DNA of 39,189 nt from Paulinella micropora (GCA_009731375.1 BJOX01000376.1:132435-171623); one strand, 5' to 3'; positions 1 to 8,392 are shown, counted from the first letter of the stretch. The notes: generated by a model from the letters alone, not told the origin. Made by a program: numbers and translations.

Positions 1-1365
1 AGCCGATTTGATGCGAGGTTGGCTTTAAAATCAACAACGGACTTAAAAGAAGGCACTAATCTATACTATACTGATGGTAGGTTTGATGCGCGACTAACCA
101 CTAAATCAACCACTAACTTAACCGAAGGAACTAACTTATACTACACCACAGCAAGGGCTAATACAGATTTTGACACAAGGATAGCAACTAAATCAATAGA
201 TGCTTTAAGTGATGTAGTCATAACAGGCACCCCCGCTGATAATCAACTGCTCATTTACAGCACGGGGCAATGGCGAAATGTTGCTTCTCCTTTTCTTAGA
301 TTGGATGGTCTCACTATGATGTTTGGAAATTTAAATATGGGAGGTTTTAATGTAGTAAATGTGGGCACTGTTGATGGTATTGATGTTTCGGCTCTTGATA
401 GTTCTGTGGGTAAACTAACAGGAGACCAGACTATAACAGGAAACAAAACATTTACTACTTATGTGGCCGTAAAAGACACAAATCCATCAAACACTGGCAA
501 GTTATTCTTCAATTACAACAATAATATGGGTTCTATTTATTCGTCGGAGGCGGGTGGAGCCACGGGCTATCCACTAACTATTGTAGGCTCGTCCATACTT
601 TNNNNNNNNNNTGGTTCTTCTATACTTTTTGCTCCAACAACAGGTGGTGGAATGACATTGGCGAGCAATGTTTTAAATTTTAACAGCTCAACAGCAATCA
701 GCGGACTGCCCGCACCATTCTATGATGGCGATGCTTCAACAAAAGCATATACCGATACGAAACTGGCCAAGGACGGCACGACGGCTATGACGGGCAGTTT
801 AAATATGGGAGGATTTTCAATAACAAATGTGAATTTGGTTGATGGTATTGATGTTTCGGCTATTGATACCGCAGTCGTTAAACTAACAGGAGACCAAACC
901 ATAGCAGGTATTAAGACATTTAGCAGTATAATAAATGCGAGTGCGGGGATTGATATGAAAAGCCAAAGCATAACAAATGTAAATCTTGTTGATGGTGTTG
1001 ATGTTTCTGCCCTTGATACTTCGGTTGTTAAACTAACAGGAGACCAGACCATAGCAGGGAACAAAAAATTTACTTCAACAATAGAAGTGCGGGGTGCTAC
1101 TGGTCCAACCGCTTTTGATGGTATCGGTATTGCCTTTGATACGGCGACAAATATAGGAGAGATTGTGGCACAAAAAATAGCAACCGCAGCCTATTATCCA
1201 ATACAAATAACAGGGTCATATGTTGATTTATATGCGGGTGATAATGTAATCGCGACAGCAACAGGCACGACACTATCTTTGAATAACAACAAAATAACAA
1301 ACTTAGCCACACCGACATTATCAACGGACGGGGCGACAAAAGGGTATGCTGACACATTGGACTGA
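1..1365 (+). CDS. Tail-fibre-like protein, N-terminal part (open at window edge, ends at in-frame TGA)
   Basis: The frame is open from base 1, so the true start lies outside the window. The protein is made of phage-fibre-type repeats: NLYYTDGRFDARL units (residues 1-60), then several copies of a module running from MGGF through VDGIDVSALD to KLTGDQTIAG. Such repeats are usual in trimeric beta-rich fibres that bind host surfaces. It ends at TGA (1363-1365) inside ADTLD*QNVKLTG. The same module occurs intact about 340 bases later as ADTLDGQNVKLTG, with GGG in place of TGA, and the frame stays open across the stop into the next entry. Hence this and the next entry are one gene broken by a nonsense codon, a read-through product, or an assembly/haplotype error. 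Gap 602-611 lies inside; the flanking GSSIL residues are duplicated, so the contig ends overlap. The role as a virion fibre is inferred. Confidence 0.75.
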   Translation, partial: SRFDARLALKSTTDLKEGTNLYYTDGRFDARLTTKSTTNLTEGTNLYYTTARANTDFDTRIATKSIDALSDVVITGTPADNQLLIYSTGQWRNVASPFLRLDGLTMMFGNLNMGGFNVVNVGTVDGIDVSALDSSVGKLTGDQTITGNKTFTTYVAVKDTNPSNTGKLFFNYNNNMGSIYSSEAGGATGYPLTIVGSSILXXXXGSSILFAPTTGGGMTLASNVLNFNSSTAISGLPAPFYDGDASTKAYTDTKLAKDGTTAMTGSLNMGGFSITNVNLVDGIDVSAIDTAVVKLTGDQTIAGIKTFSSIINASAGIDMKSQSITNVNLVDGVDVSALDTSVVKLTGDQTIAGNKKFTSTIEVRGATGPTAFDGIGIAFDTATNIGEIVAQKIATAAYYPIQITGSYVDLYAGDNVIATATGTTLSLNNNKITNLATPTLSTDGATKGYADTLD

Positions 1366-1371
1366 CAAAAT

Positions 1372-3711
1372 GTGAAACTAACAGGAAACCAAACCATAGC
1401 AGGAATTAAGACATTTAGCAGTGGTCTTGAAATAACAGGAAATTCAATAAATGCTACAACAAAAGGAACATTCGTGGTTTTCAATTCTACCAGTAATATC
1501 GGGTCAATTGCTAGTTTGGATATGAAAACAGCAACATATTACAACTTTGAAATTTCTGCGAAAAAAATAAGTTTTATTATTGACGGGACGATAGTCGGTT
1601 GGGTAAATGCTTCGGGGCTAGATTGTAATAGTAGCAAAATAGCCAACCTTGGAACTCCGACATTATCAACGGACGGGGCGACAAAAGGATATGCGGACAC
1701 ATTGGACGGGCAAAATGTAAAACTAACAGGCGACCAAACAATAACTGGAATTAAGATATTTAATGGAACAAGAAATGATGTAAAAGCACTGACCTTATTA
1801 AGCCAAGCCGATTTTAATAATGTGGATATCATTAATGGTGGAAATATTACATATAATGGGGCGAGGATATTAAACCAAAATGGAGGTGATATCTTTTTCA
1901 GTCAGACAACGGGGGATTACCAATATTTCTTATTTACTCTAAATACTGCTACAAGTGGAACCGCGAACCAAAGAGGCTATGTATTTACGAATGTAGCGGC
2001 TGATGTAAAAGGGGCGGGACTTTATATTTCAAAACTTTTGGATAATAAAAGTGCTTCGTCTGACATTGTCCGTTTTAACAATGCTGGCGGTATGCGGTTT
2101 TATGGTGCTTTGGATATGAACTCAAACAATATAACAAATGGCGGAACAATAACGGGAACTACAATTACTTCAACCGCGGGTATATCAACAACAACGGCAA
2201 CCGCAAGTGGATTAATAACAGCAAATGCGGGGATATCAACAACGACAGCAACCGCAAGCGGATTATTAACAGCGACAGGAGGGTCTAGCATAGTTATACA
2301 AGGAAATACAAATGGTGGTAATACGAGAGGAATATTTTTGTGGGACACTGGCAACACCAGTTATGGCATTTATATGGCTTCAAATGGGGGAGCTACAAAT
2401 ACCAGAAGTCTAGCGGGAGGGTCTGCGGTTGCTGGAAACGATTTTACTTCTTTCGCCGTTAGATTTAGAGTTAGCAATGTTTCAACCGATGGTTTTATAT
2501 GGGAGAACTCGTCCGAACAATTGTTAATGTCGTTGAATGGGGCAAATGGAACACTATGGACAAAAGGGTTAATAACGGCTAGTGCGGGGATATCAACAAC
2601 AACATTAACAACAACCGACAATATAGTAGTAGGAGCGGGTAAAAGTGTGATTATTGATAGAAGTGCTGTTGCTAATAATAAACTGGTTTTATATGATAGT
2701 GGAACACCTTCAACAACTGGATTTTATGGATTTGGTATTGCTAGTAATACATTAATTTATAATGTTAATGCTTCAACGGATAGCCACGTATTTTACTATG
2801 CTGCAACAAATGAATTATTTAGAATTAACAACACAGCAATCACCGCTTCAAAGGCAATAATGGCAAATGCGGGCATATCTGTTGTTAATAGCACGGCAGA
2901 TATAAGAGGAGAAGCAAGAAGTGGGTCTCATGCTACACCAGTCGGGTTATATGTCACAGGCAATCTTGGAGCATCTTCTGGCGGTGTTGAATTTAGACAC
3001 AGCAACGGGACACAGGGAGTTGGTTTTGGTTATAATTCAATATATGCTACGGGGAGCAGCACTAACCAAGATTTAAATTTCTATGCGAGGGGGACTGGCG
3101 TAATCTATGCTCAGAGTGATACAAGCCTAACAACAGCATCCAGCGGATTTTTAACATTAAGAAAAAGACCAGGCAATACGACAAACCCACAAATATATAT
3201 GAAAGCAGGAGACTCATCAGGTTATGCTTCAATAATGAATACAGGAGGTTTATTACACGCTTGGTCAACTTCATTGTCAAATGGTGAAAACAATACAGGA
3301 TATGTTTATATGGCTGCGGGGGCAAATGTTTGGTCTTCTGGTTCAGATAGGAGATTAAAATCAGATATTAAAACACTAGAATGTGAGGGATGTTGTGAGA
3401 AACTTATGAAAATAAACTGCTGTTCATATTATTGGAAATCAGACGAGAAAAAAGAAAAAAAGAGCCACGGATTTATTGCCGACGAGGTTAAAAAAATATT
3501 TCCAGAATTTGTATCTGAAAGTGGAATGAAGGCAGACGACGGAAAAAGCATCCTTGAAGGAGTATCATATATGGAATTTATACCAGTATTAGTCAGTGCT
3601 TTTCAACATTTAACGGAAAGAGTAGTTAATTTAGAAAAAGAAAATAATAATCTAACTAATGATATAGCCGATTTAAAAAAACAATTAGCAGAAATCTCAA
3701 ACCCAATATAG
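1372..3711 (+). CDS. Fibre protein C-terminal part with peptidase S74 intramolecular chaperone domain
   Basis: This continues the preceding frame directly (no shift); position 1372 is only the first possible start codon (GTG) after the TGA. Residues 1-120 repeat the KLTGDQTI and STDGATKGYADTLD modules. Residues ~260-560 contain NAGISTTT-type repeats expected of a beta-helical or triple-stranded shaft. At residues 658-663 the motif SDRRLK opens a peptidase S74 domain. In the endosialidase family this Ser-Lys pair self-cleaves to release the chaperone after fibre trimerisation. The conserved HGFIADEV and a C-terminal heptad-like segment (residues ~735-775) fit that domain. It lies upstream of the membrane-protein gene and its TAG overlaps the GTTTTTGAG box. 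S74 fibres are typical of phages and giant viruses, so capture by a PLV is notable. The domain is recognised with confidence; the receptor is unknown. Confidence 0.85.
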   Translation: MKLTGNQTIAGIKTFSSGLEITGNSINATTKGTFVVFNSTSNIGSIASLDMKTATYYNFEISAKKISFIIDGTIVGWVNASGLDCNSSKIANLGTPTLSTDGATKGYADTLDGQNVKLTGDQTITGIKIFNGTRNDVKALTLLSQADFNNVDIINGGNITYNGARILNQNGGDIFFSQTTGDYQYFLFTLNTATSGTANQRGYVFTNVAADVKGAGLYISKLLDNKSASSDIVRFNNAGGMRFYGALDMNSNNITNGGTITGTTITSTAGISTTTATASGLITANAGISTTTATASGLLTATGGSSIVIQGNTNGGNTRGIFLWDTGNTSYGIYMASNGGATNTRSLAGGSAVAGNDFTSFAVRFRVSNVSTDGFIWENSSEQLLMSLNGANGTLWTKGLITASAGISTTTLTTTDNIVVGAGKSVIIDRSAVANNKLVLYDSGTPSTTGFYGFGIASNTLIYNVNASTDSHVFYYAATNELFRINNTAITASKAIMANAGISVVNSTADIRGEARSGSHATPVGLYVTGNLGASSGGVEFRHSNGTQGVGFGYNSIYATGSSTNQDLNFYARGTGVIYAQSDTSLTTASSGFLTLRKRPGNTTNPQIYMKAGDSSGYASIMNTGGLLHAWSTSLSNGENNTGYVYMAAGANVWSSGSDRRLKSDIKTLECEGCCEKLMKINCCSYYWKSDEKKEKKSHGFIADEVKKIFPEFVSESGMKADDGKSILEGVSYMEFIPVLVSAFQHLTERVVNLEKENNNLTNDIADLKKQLAEISNPI

Positions 3712-3735
3712 TTTTTGAGATTGTAAGACTTACAA
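3711..3735 (+). promoter_or_regulatory. GTTTTTGAG box plus start-codon hairpin (copy 1)
   Basis: GTTTTTGAG (3711-3719) is followed by the perfect inverted repeat TTGTAAG-A-CTTACAA (3721-3735), whose last base is the A of the ATG of the next gene. The same arrangement precedes the penton and MCP genes. It is probably a late promoter or leader element; this is inferred from recurrence. Confidence 0.6.
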
Positions 3736-4082
3736 TGCCCCCTAGATTACATCCACCACCTCCACTCATTGATATGGCAGATGGAGAACTAACACCAGAG
3801 TTGAAAAATCGTGTTTTGGATATTTCGTTGAAGAATGAAGAAAAAAAAGTAGAGCACGAATTGGAAGACAACTGGAATTGTTGTTGTATAAAGAACAGAC
3901 CGACTGATAGCAGACTTATTAAATACTTATTTCAAATGGGTATCATTATCGCCATCATCACCCTTTGTATCGTGAGGCTATCTGAAAAGAACTTGCCGTG
4001 TGAGACAGCCAACACTTATGTCGGTATTTTAACACTATTAATAGGCATCTGCCTTCCTAGCCCATCTAGTTCAAAGAAGTGA
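3735..4082 (+). CDS. Small two-helix membrane protein
   Basis: The product is 115 aa. It has a Pro-rich N terminus, a charged region (residues 15-48), a Cys cluster (NCCCIK, 48-53), a hydrophobic helix at ~64-81 and a second at ~95-107 ending in LPSP and a Lys tail. Small proteins whose last helix ends in LPSP are, as I recall, common in virophages, PLVs and larger relatives, where they may sit in a virion or host membrane; no enzyme motif is visible. The start is set by an ATG immediately after the regulatory inverted repeat, 24 bases from the GTTTTTGAG box shared with penton and MCP, so expression with virion genes is likely. Its 3' end overlaps the opposite-strand gene 4071-4301 by 12 bases. 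Membrane topology is predicted by eye only. Confidence 0.7.
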   Translation: MPPRLHPPPPLIDMADGELTPELKNRVLDISLKNEEKKVEHELEDNWNCCCIKNRPTDSRLIKYLFQMGIIIAIITLCIVRLSEKNLPCETANTYVGILTLLIGICLPSPSSSKK

Positions 4083-4301
4083 GCATTCATATAGATAGAC
4101 TTTATACCACGAAGCATCATTTGAGCAGATTAGCGGAATAGCTTCATCAAAACTAACACACCAATCGCTGAAAGGCTTATACACACATCCTTTTTGAATA
4201 CAATAAAGACAACTTTCATTTTTTTTATCGCTGACCCGTGAATAGAAATCGCAAGCTGTCCGACCTAACACAGAGCACACAAATAATAATATTAATAACA
4301 T
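4071..4301 (-). CDS. Small secreted or membrane-anchored Cys-rich protein (PSI-like)
   Basis: The product is 76 aa and fills the space between two plus-strand genes, which argues against a shadow ORF. Residues 1-13 form a hydrophobic signal peptide or anchor (LLILLFVCSVLG). The rest has seven more Cys, including a tight pattern C-x2-C-x4-C-x8-C (31-48, SCLYCIQKGCVYKPFSDWC) that resembles plexin/semaphorin/integrin (PSI) modules. An extracellular or ER-lumen disulphide protein is the best guess. An AT-rich stretch containing TATTATACAAC-like sequence lies between its start and the start of the 120-aa gene at 4328, so the two genes are divergent and may share that promoter region. The family assignment is tentative. 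Confidence 0.5.
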   Translation of the reverse strand: MLLILLFVCSVLGRTACDFYSRVSDKKNESCLYCIQKGCVYKPFSDWCVSFDEAIPLICSNDASWYKVYLYECSLL

Positions 4302-4327
4302 AATATATTATACAACATATAGAAACA

Positions 4328-4690
4328 ATGACTGATTTCAAATTTCAAAAGATTATTTTTCTAAGTAATGATTTTGCGGGAGGTAGCAAAACATTTGACA
4401 AAACCATTAAATTGAACTTTACCCCAACTAGAATGAATGTTAAGTATATCCACTATATGAATGATATGACTGAAACGAAAACAAAAATTCTTCATATGGA
4501 CCGCATTGGAATTATTGGCACATTCGCTGATAGCAATGTCGCAAACATTTCCAATCTTAGCTACAACTTGGGGATTATTAATTGGACCGACGGGCAATAC
4601 AGTTTTAGAGTGCTTAAAACGGACAATGGTAGCATTGAGACTGACCTGCTAGCTGGAAGAATTGTTATTTGTTTAGAATTTTTGGCTTGA
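4328..4690 (+). CDS. Unrecognised 120-aa protein
   Basis: I do not recognise this family. The 120-aa product has alternating hydrophobic and polar residues throughout (for example KTFDKTIKLNF, RIGIIGTF, YSFRVLKT, GRIVICLEFLA), no Cys-rich motif, no signal peptide and no transmembrane helix, which fits a small beta-sandwich. It starts at the first ATG after an AT-rich leader (TAATATATTATAC) and ends 14 bases before the packaging ATPase start, so the two are probably transcribed together. A minor structural protein is a reasonable guess from position alone. Confidence 0.7.
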   Translation: MTDFKFQKIIFLSNDFAGGSKTFDKTIKLNFTPTRMNVKYIHYMNDMTETKTKILHMDRIGIIGTFADSNVANISNLSYNLGIINWTDGQYSFRVLKTDNGSIETDLLAGRIVICLEFLA

Positions 4691-4704
4691 TATTTATATA
4701 ACCG

Positions 4705-5529
4705 ATGGAGAAAATAAATAATGTAAAGGTTAAACCAGTCAAGCAAAACGGAGATGGCGACAAATTGGCAAAAGGACATAAGTTGTTTTATGAACCGTAT
4801 GCCAATATTTTTCTTCTCGCTCGCAAGAAGAGTGGCAAGACAACGGCACTGTTTGAAATCCTAAAACGAACAACTGACAAAAAGACCCGTATTGTTATTA
4901 TTGCCAGCACGATACACAAAGACCACATATACAAAGAAATGGTTAAACACTTCAAGAAGAAGGGAAACCCGATGGCGATATACACATATTTGAAAACGGA
5001 TGGACTGTCTGTGATTGATTACGAATTGGACAAGCTCAACAAACCCGACGAGGAGCAAGAAGAAGGCGAAATCATTCAAGACGAGAAAGAAGAACCGAAG
5101 CCGAAGTTTCTTTATTTTGGAAAAGAGGAAAAGAAGAAACAGGAGGGAGGCGAAAAGGTGGAGAGACCGAGCAAATACATTACACCAGAAGTTGTTTTCG
5201 TGTTAGATGATTTGGGTAGTGGGTTAAGGGATAAATCAGTAAGCGATTTGATGAAGCGCAACAGGCATTTCCGTTCAAAGGTTATTATGAGTTCGCAGTA
5301 CCTTAACGACTTACGGCCTGAGGCGATTAAACAGCTTGACTACCTTCTTATTTTTCCTGGGCAGAGTGTTGATAAAATAGAACTCGTGTATAAGCATTTG
5401 GGCCTTGGCTATGACCTTGAATACTTTATTGAAAAATATCACGAGGCGACGAAAGAGAGATTTAACTTTTTGTATGTTGATGCTGTATCGGACGAGCTGA
5501 GGCAAAATTTCAACAAAAGGTTTTTGTAA
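4705..5529 (+). CDS. DNA packaging ATPase (A32/FtsK-HerA type)
   Basis: The 274-aa product carries Walker A LARKKSGKT (residues 38-46), Walker B VVFVLDD (163-169) and a polar sensor strand VIMSSQ (193-198), in the order and spacing of A32-like genome-packaging ATPases of PLVs, virophages and nucleocytoplasmic viruses. Such ATPases pump DNA into preformed capsids. Between the A and B motifs (residues 111-155) sits a highly charged Glu/Lys-rich insertion that is probably disordered. It follows the 120-aa gene after 14 bases and is followed by a basic small protein; the whole block is structural and packaging. The ATG at 4705 is preceded by TATTTATATAACC. The call is firm on motifs; the packaging role follows from family knowledge. 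Confidence 0.9.
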   Translation: MEKINNVKVKPVKQNGDGDKLAKGHKLFYEPYANIFLLARKKSGKTTALFEILKRTTDKKTRIVIIASTIHKDHIYKEMVKHFKKKGNPMAIYTYLKTDGLSVIDYELDKLNKPDEEQEEGEIIQDEKEEPKPKFLYFGKEEKKKQEGGEKVERPSKYITPEVVFVLDDLGSGLRDKSVSDLMKRNRHFRSKVIMSSQYLNDLRPEAIKQLDYLLIFPGQSVDKIELVYKHLGLGYDLEYFIEKYHEATKERFNFLYVDAVSDELRQNFNKRFL

Positions 5530-5563
5530 TTTTAATATTTATTTTTTTTCAAACATTATATAG

Positions 5564-5866
5564 ATGCCAACATCACCCGTTATTATCAGTAGTCCATCAG
5601 GTTATAACATCAGCTACAATCCCAGTATGCCCCAAGCAGGAGGGAAAAGAAAATCAAAAAAGAAACAAACAGGAGGCCGTGTTAATTGGAAAAAAGTCGG
5701 ACAAGCAATAGTGGATGCTAATAGGTTTATCAAGAAGAACCAGTTGATTTCAAGGGGTGCTACCTTTCTTAGCGATGTCGGAGTGCCTTATGCTGACCGT
5801 GTAGCGAAAGCCGCGATGAAGCAAGGCTACGGCAAGCAACGAGGTGGAGCAGTCAAATTTCGGTAA
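5564..5866 (+). CDS. Small basic protein, putative virion or DNA-condensing protein
   Basis: The 100-aa product is strongly basic, with a GGKRKSKKKQTGG segment (residues 26-38) and two further Gly-Gly turns (GKQRGG near the C terminus). Residues 50-90 form a likely amphipathic segment with FIKKNQLISRG and ending AAMKQGYG. Short Lys/Arg/Gly proteins of this kind accompany capsid and protease genes in PLVs and adenovirus-like elements and may condense DNA or line the capsid. GG sites are also typical of adenain-type cleavage, and the protease is encoded by the next gene. The start is an ATG after an AT-rich leader. I do not recognise an exact family. Confidence 0.65.
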   Translation: MPTSPVIISSPSGYNISYNPSMPQAGGKRKSKKKQTGGRVNWKKVGQAIVDANRFIKKNQLISRGATFLSDVGVPYADRVAKAAMKQGYGKQRGGAVKFR

Positions 5867-5930
5867 GGACAAACCACTCAAATAAAAAACTAAACCTTCT
5901 ATTATTTTTTTTACTAATAATATAATAGTA

Positions 5931-7832
5931 ATGCGAAGTAAGCCGAAGAAACAAAGACCGCCGAGGATATACAGAACCAAAGATGGTCGGCCATATATTA
6001 AAGTGAAAGGCAAACGAGCATATCTCAACTTTGGCGAGAAAACGAATGACCTTTCAACACTTCAAATCGTTAAACTGTTTCTGAAATATATGAAAGGGGA
6101 CAATAAAACGAAGAAAACACGAAAGACGAAGGAGCGAATTGTTAAGTCCGAATTCAATCGCCTTGAACACGAGAACCGCAACCAGATACAAAACAACCTG
6201 CTGAAAAAATATGAACTAATACACGAGCAGGAAGAAAAGGAAAAGAAGTTAAGAGAACAGGCGGAAGATGAGAAGAAAAGAATGGAGAGGAAGGAGAATG
6301 CCGACATTAAAGAAAGACAAGAAGACCTCATAAGGGAGGCGAACAGAGAGCAAAAACTTATAGAGGATGTAAAATTTGAACAAGATAGAAAAAACAATTT
6401 GATGTTATTACCACCTTTCCAACCTCAATACATACAAGCACCACCACAAGCACCACAACTAGGACCACCACAAGCACCACAAGCAGGACCACCACAAGCA
6501 CCACCCCAAGCACCAGAAGAAAAGCAGATGCCATTGAAAACAAAAGAAGAGAAAAAGGCTGAAAAGGAATTAAAAGAAAAATACATTGAATTAATGAAGA
6601 AAGCGGGCTTTACAACTAAATTTATTAAAAGTTTGAGCAAAACAGAATTTATCAAACTTGGCACAGGAATAGAGAAAGCGATAGCCGATGCCCAATCAGC
6701 AGATGAGCAGAAAGAACTGGCTGAACAATACAAAAAAGAATTAGAACAAGAAAAAAAACTAGCGGAGGCCAAAGCGAAACACTTTGAAATTAAAGACAAA
6801 ATATCATACATATCCGCAGGTTTAAGAAATGATTACAAGTATCCGAAATTGGATATACCCAAAACTTTGGGCCCTGCTTTGGAAAAAGAAATGAAAGCTC
6901 GGGGCAAACCACCACCAAAAAAAGTTAAAGGAAAACACACGACTGCGGGTATGGCACAAGTTATAGTAGATGAAGGTATTGATTTAGGAATAGACCAGAA
7001 TGAAATGAGAAAGAAACTCGCTGATTATTTGGGAATAAACCAAGCTGGTGCTGGGGCAAAAACGATGGAGGAATTAATACACAAACTTTTAACGATAGCA
7101 AAAATTAAGAAATATTTGAAGAAGGGCAAATACAGGAAAAAAATGAAGAAGAAGGATTATGTAAGTAGCTTAGTAACTGAAATGAGAAGCGACCCAAACA
7201 TTAAAAATCAAGTTTCAAATACTCTCGGTATTCAACCAACCGAGGAACAGCCAACAGAAGAGCAACAACCAACACCAACAGAAGAGCAACCACCACCAAC
7301 AGAAGAGCAACAAAAACTACCAGCGAACTTAGCGGGTGAAGGTAGAGGGCTAATGACGGATGAAATAGACAACATTATGAAAAAGCACGAATGGTATTTG
7401 GGGACTGTGGCGAGCGACGAAATAAACAAACTGAAACCAGAAAAAAGAAAGAAGTATGGCTTTATAATGAACTTGGATAAGTCTAGCCAACCAGGCTCAC
7501 ATTGGATTGCTGTTTGGATTGATACCATTAAAGATGACACTATTGAAATCTACGACCCTCTCGCACTGTATAAGCCGACTGAGCTATTTCTTCACCAAAT
7601 GAAACAGCTTATTGAAAAGAGTAAGCCGAACACATATCTGCTTATGAAGGTTAATCAAGTCAAAAACCAAAGCGACACGACAGATACCTGCGGATGGCAT
7701 AGTATTAGGTTTTTGTTAGAGCGGGCAAAAGGTAATCGGTTTAAATTTGCCAGCGGTTGGACGGACTTAAAAGAAAAAGAAGCCGATGAGTTGAAAGTCC
7801 AGAACGGCTATGGCTTTGATACCTTTATTTAG
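5931..7832 (+). CDS. K/E-rich protein with C-terminal adenain/Ulp1-like cysteine protease
   Basis: The 633-aa product is modular. Residues 1-40 are basic with RTKDGRPYIKVKGKRAYL. Residues ~60-150 and ~205-300 are K/E-rich and probably coiled coil. A Pro-Gln-Ala linker (~164-200) and a PTEEQ repeat linker (~436-462) separate the blocks. Residues ~470-633 form a C48-like protease: His524 in GSHWIAVWID, Asp542 in IYDPL, Gln580 and Cys587 in TCGWHS. The Gln-x6-Cys spacing is that of adenovirus protease, which matures capsid proteins. PLVs and virophages commonly encode such a protease. AGEGRG before the domain could be a self-cleavage site, which is inferred. The PTEEQ linker has a second version stranded at 8393-8586. 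The gene lies directly upstream of the penton/MCP block. Confidence 0.88.
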   Translation: MRSKPKKQRPPRIYRTKDGRPYIKVKGKRAYLNFGEKTNDLSTLQIVKLFLKYMKGDNKTKKTRKTKERIVKSEFNRLEHENRNQIQNNLLKKYELIHEQEEKEKKLREQAEDEKKRMERKENADIKERQEDLIREANREQKLIEDVKFEQDRKNNLMLLPPFQPQYIQAPPQAPQLGPPQAPQAGPPQAPPQAPEEKQMPLKTKEEKKAEKELKEKYIELMKKAGFTTKFIKSLSKTEFIKLGTGIEKAIADAQSADEQKELAEQYKKELEQEKKLAEAKAKHFEIKDKISYISAGLRNDYKYPKLDIPKTLGPALEKEMKARGKPPPKKVKGKHTTAGMAQVIVDEGIDLGIDQNEMRKKLADYLGINQAGAGAKTMEELIHKLLTIAKIKKYLKKGKYRKKMKKKDYVSSLVTEMRSDPNIKNQVSNTLGIQPTEEQPTEEQQPTPTEEQPPPTEEQQKLPANLAGEGRGLMTDEIDNIMKKHEWYLGTVASDEINKLKPEKRKKYGFIMNLDKSSQPGSHWIAVWIDTIKDDTIEIYDPLALYKPTELFLHQMKQLIEKSKPNTYLLMKVNQVKNQSDTTDTCGWHSIRFLLERAKGNRFKFASGWTDLKEKEADELKVQNGYGFDTFI

Positions 7833-7865
7833 CAGAAGGGGCCTTCGTCCCCCGCATTGCGAAGC

Positions 7866-7883
7866 TATGCTTCTCAAAGCATA
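7866..7883. terminator. Hairpin downstream of protease gene
   Basis: A perfect inverted repeat, TATGCTT-CTCA-AAGCATA, lies 34 bases after the protease stop in an otherwise gene-free interval (7833-8001). It may be a transcript 3' end signal. No U-tract follows, so the role is uncertain. Confidence 0.35.
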
Positions 7884-7959
7884 CCCCCTCCGTTGTGGCA
7901 GATAATTAAAACAAAAATATATTTTCCTATATATACAACCTACGGTCGTAGACAGTATA

Positions 7960-8001
7960 GTTTTTGAGGTCGTAGGAGGTTTTTGAAAAAAAGCTCCTAC
8001 A
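7960..8001 (+). promoter_or_regulatory. GTTTTTGAG box plus start-codon hairpin (copy 2)
   Basis: GTTTTTGAG (7960-7968) is followed by GTAGGAG (7972-7978) and its exact complement CTCCTAC (7994-8000), which ends just before the penton ATG at 8002. The arm sequence differs from copy 1 (TTGTAAG/CTTACAA), yet pairing is kept. Confidence 0.6.
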
Positions 8002-8382
8002 ATGGAATATAGGGGAGGTAGGAGCTCTAACATTTACTATGTCAATAGCAAAAATAGGATAAACGGCACGGACAGTGATTTCACACACTCCATTGATATG
8101 AAATCGCTAGACAATCCAACACATTGTAAAATACTTCATATTTATGAGCCTAAATCTTATTATTCTGTTTCTTCGCCATACAATACTTTTACTCTGAGCG
8201 AAGATGGATTTGAGGCTCTGATTACGATACCCGAGGGCAACTACACAATGAACAACTTAAAGAATAAGCTGGCCGAGGTGCTAACCGCAGACAGTCCCAA
8301 TGACTACACATACACAATAACAAGCAACAACACAAACACCGACCCAGAAGACGGCAAGCTATTATTTACCGTAGCGAATAAC
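8002..8382 (+). CDS. Penton-type minor capsid protein, N-terminal part
   Basis: The 127 residues up to the gap carry SSNIYYVNSKNRINGT, ILHIYEPKSYYSVSSPYNTFTL and ITIPEGNYTMNNLKNKLAE. This layout (short N-terminal DSRDR-like opening, a strand ending YY, then IPEGNY followed by an amphipathic helix) is that of the single jelly-roll penton or minor capsid protein of PLVs and virophages, which forms the capsid vertices. The gene sits immediately before MCP, as often in this group, and has the shared GTTTTTGAG element. It is interrupted at 8383 by a 10-N gap and a misplaced foreign fragment; the C-terminal part resumes at 8598. The start is set by the ATG following the regulatory hairpin. Confidence 0.75.
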
Positions 8383-8392
8383 GNNNNNNNNN

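Noticed and set aside
5015-5206. 63-aa basic ORF within the packaging ATPase
   Set aside because: It is an alternate-frame shadow of the Glu/Lys-rich insertion.
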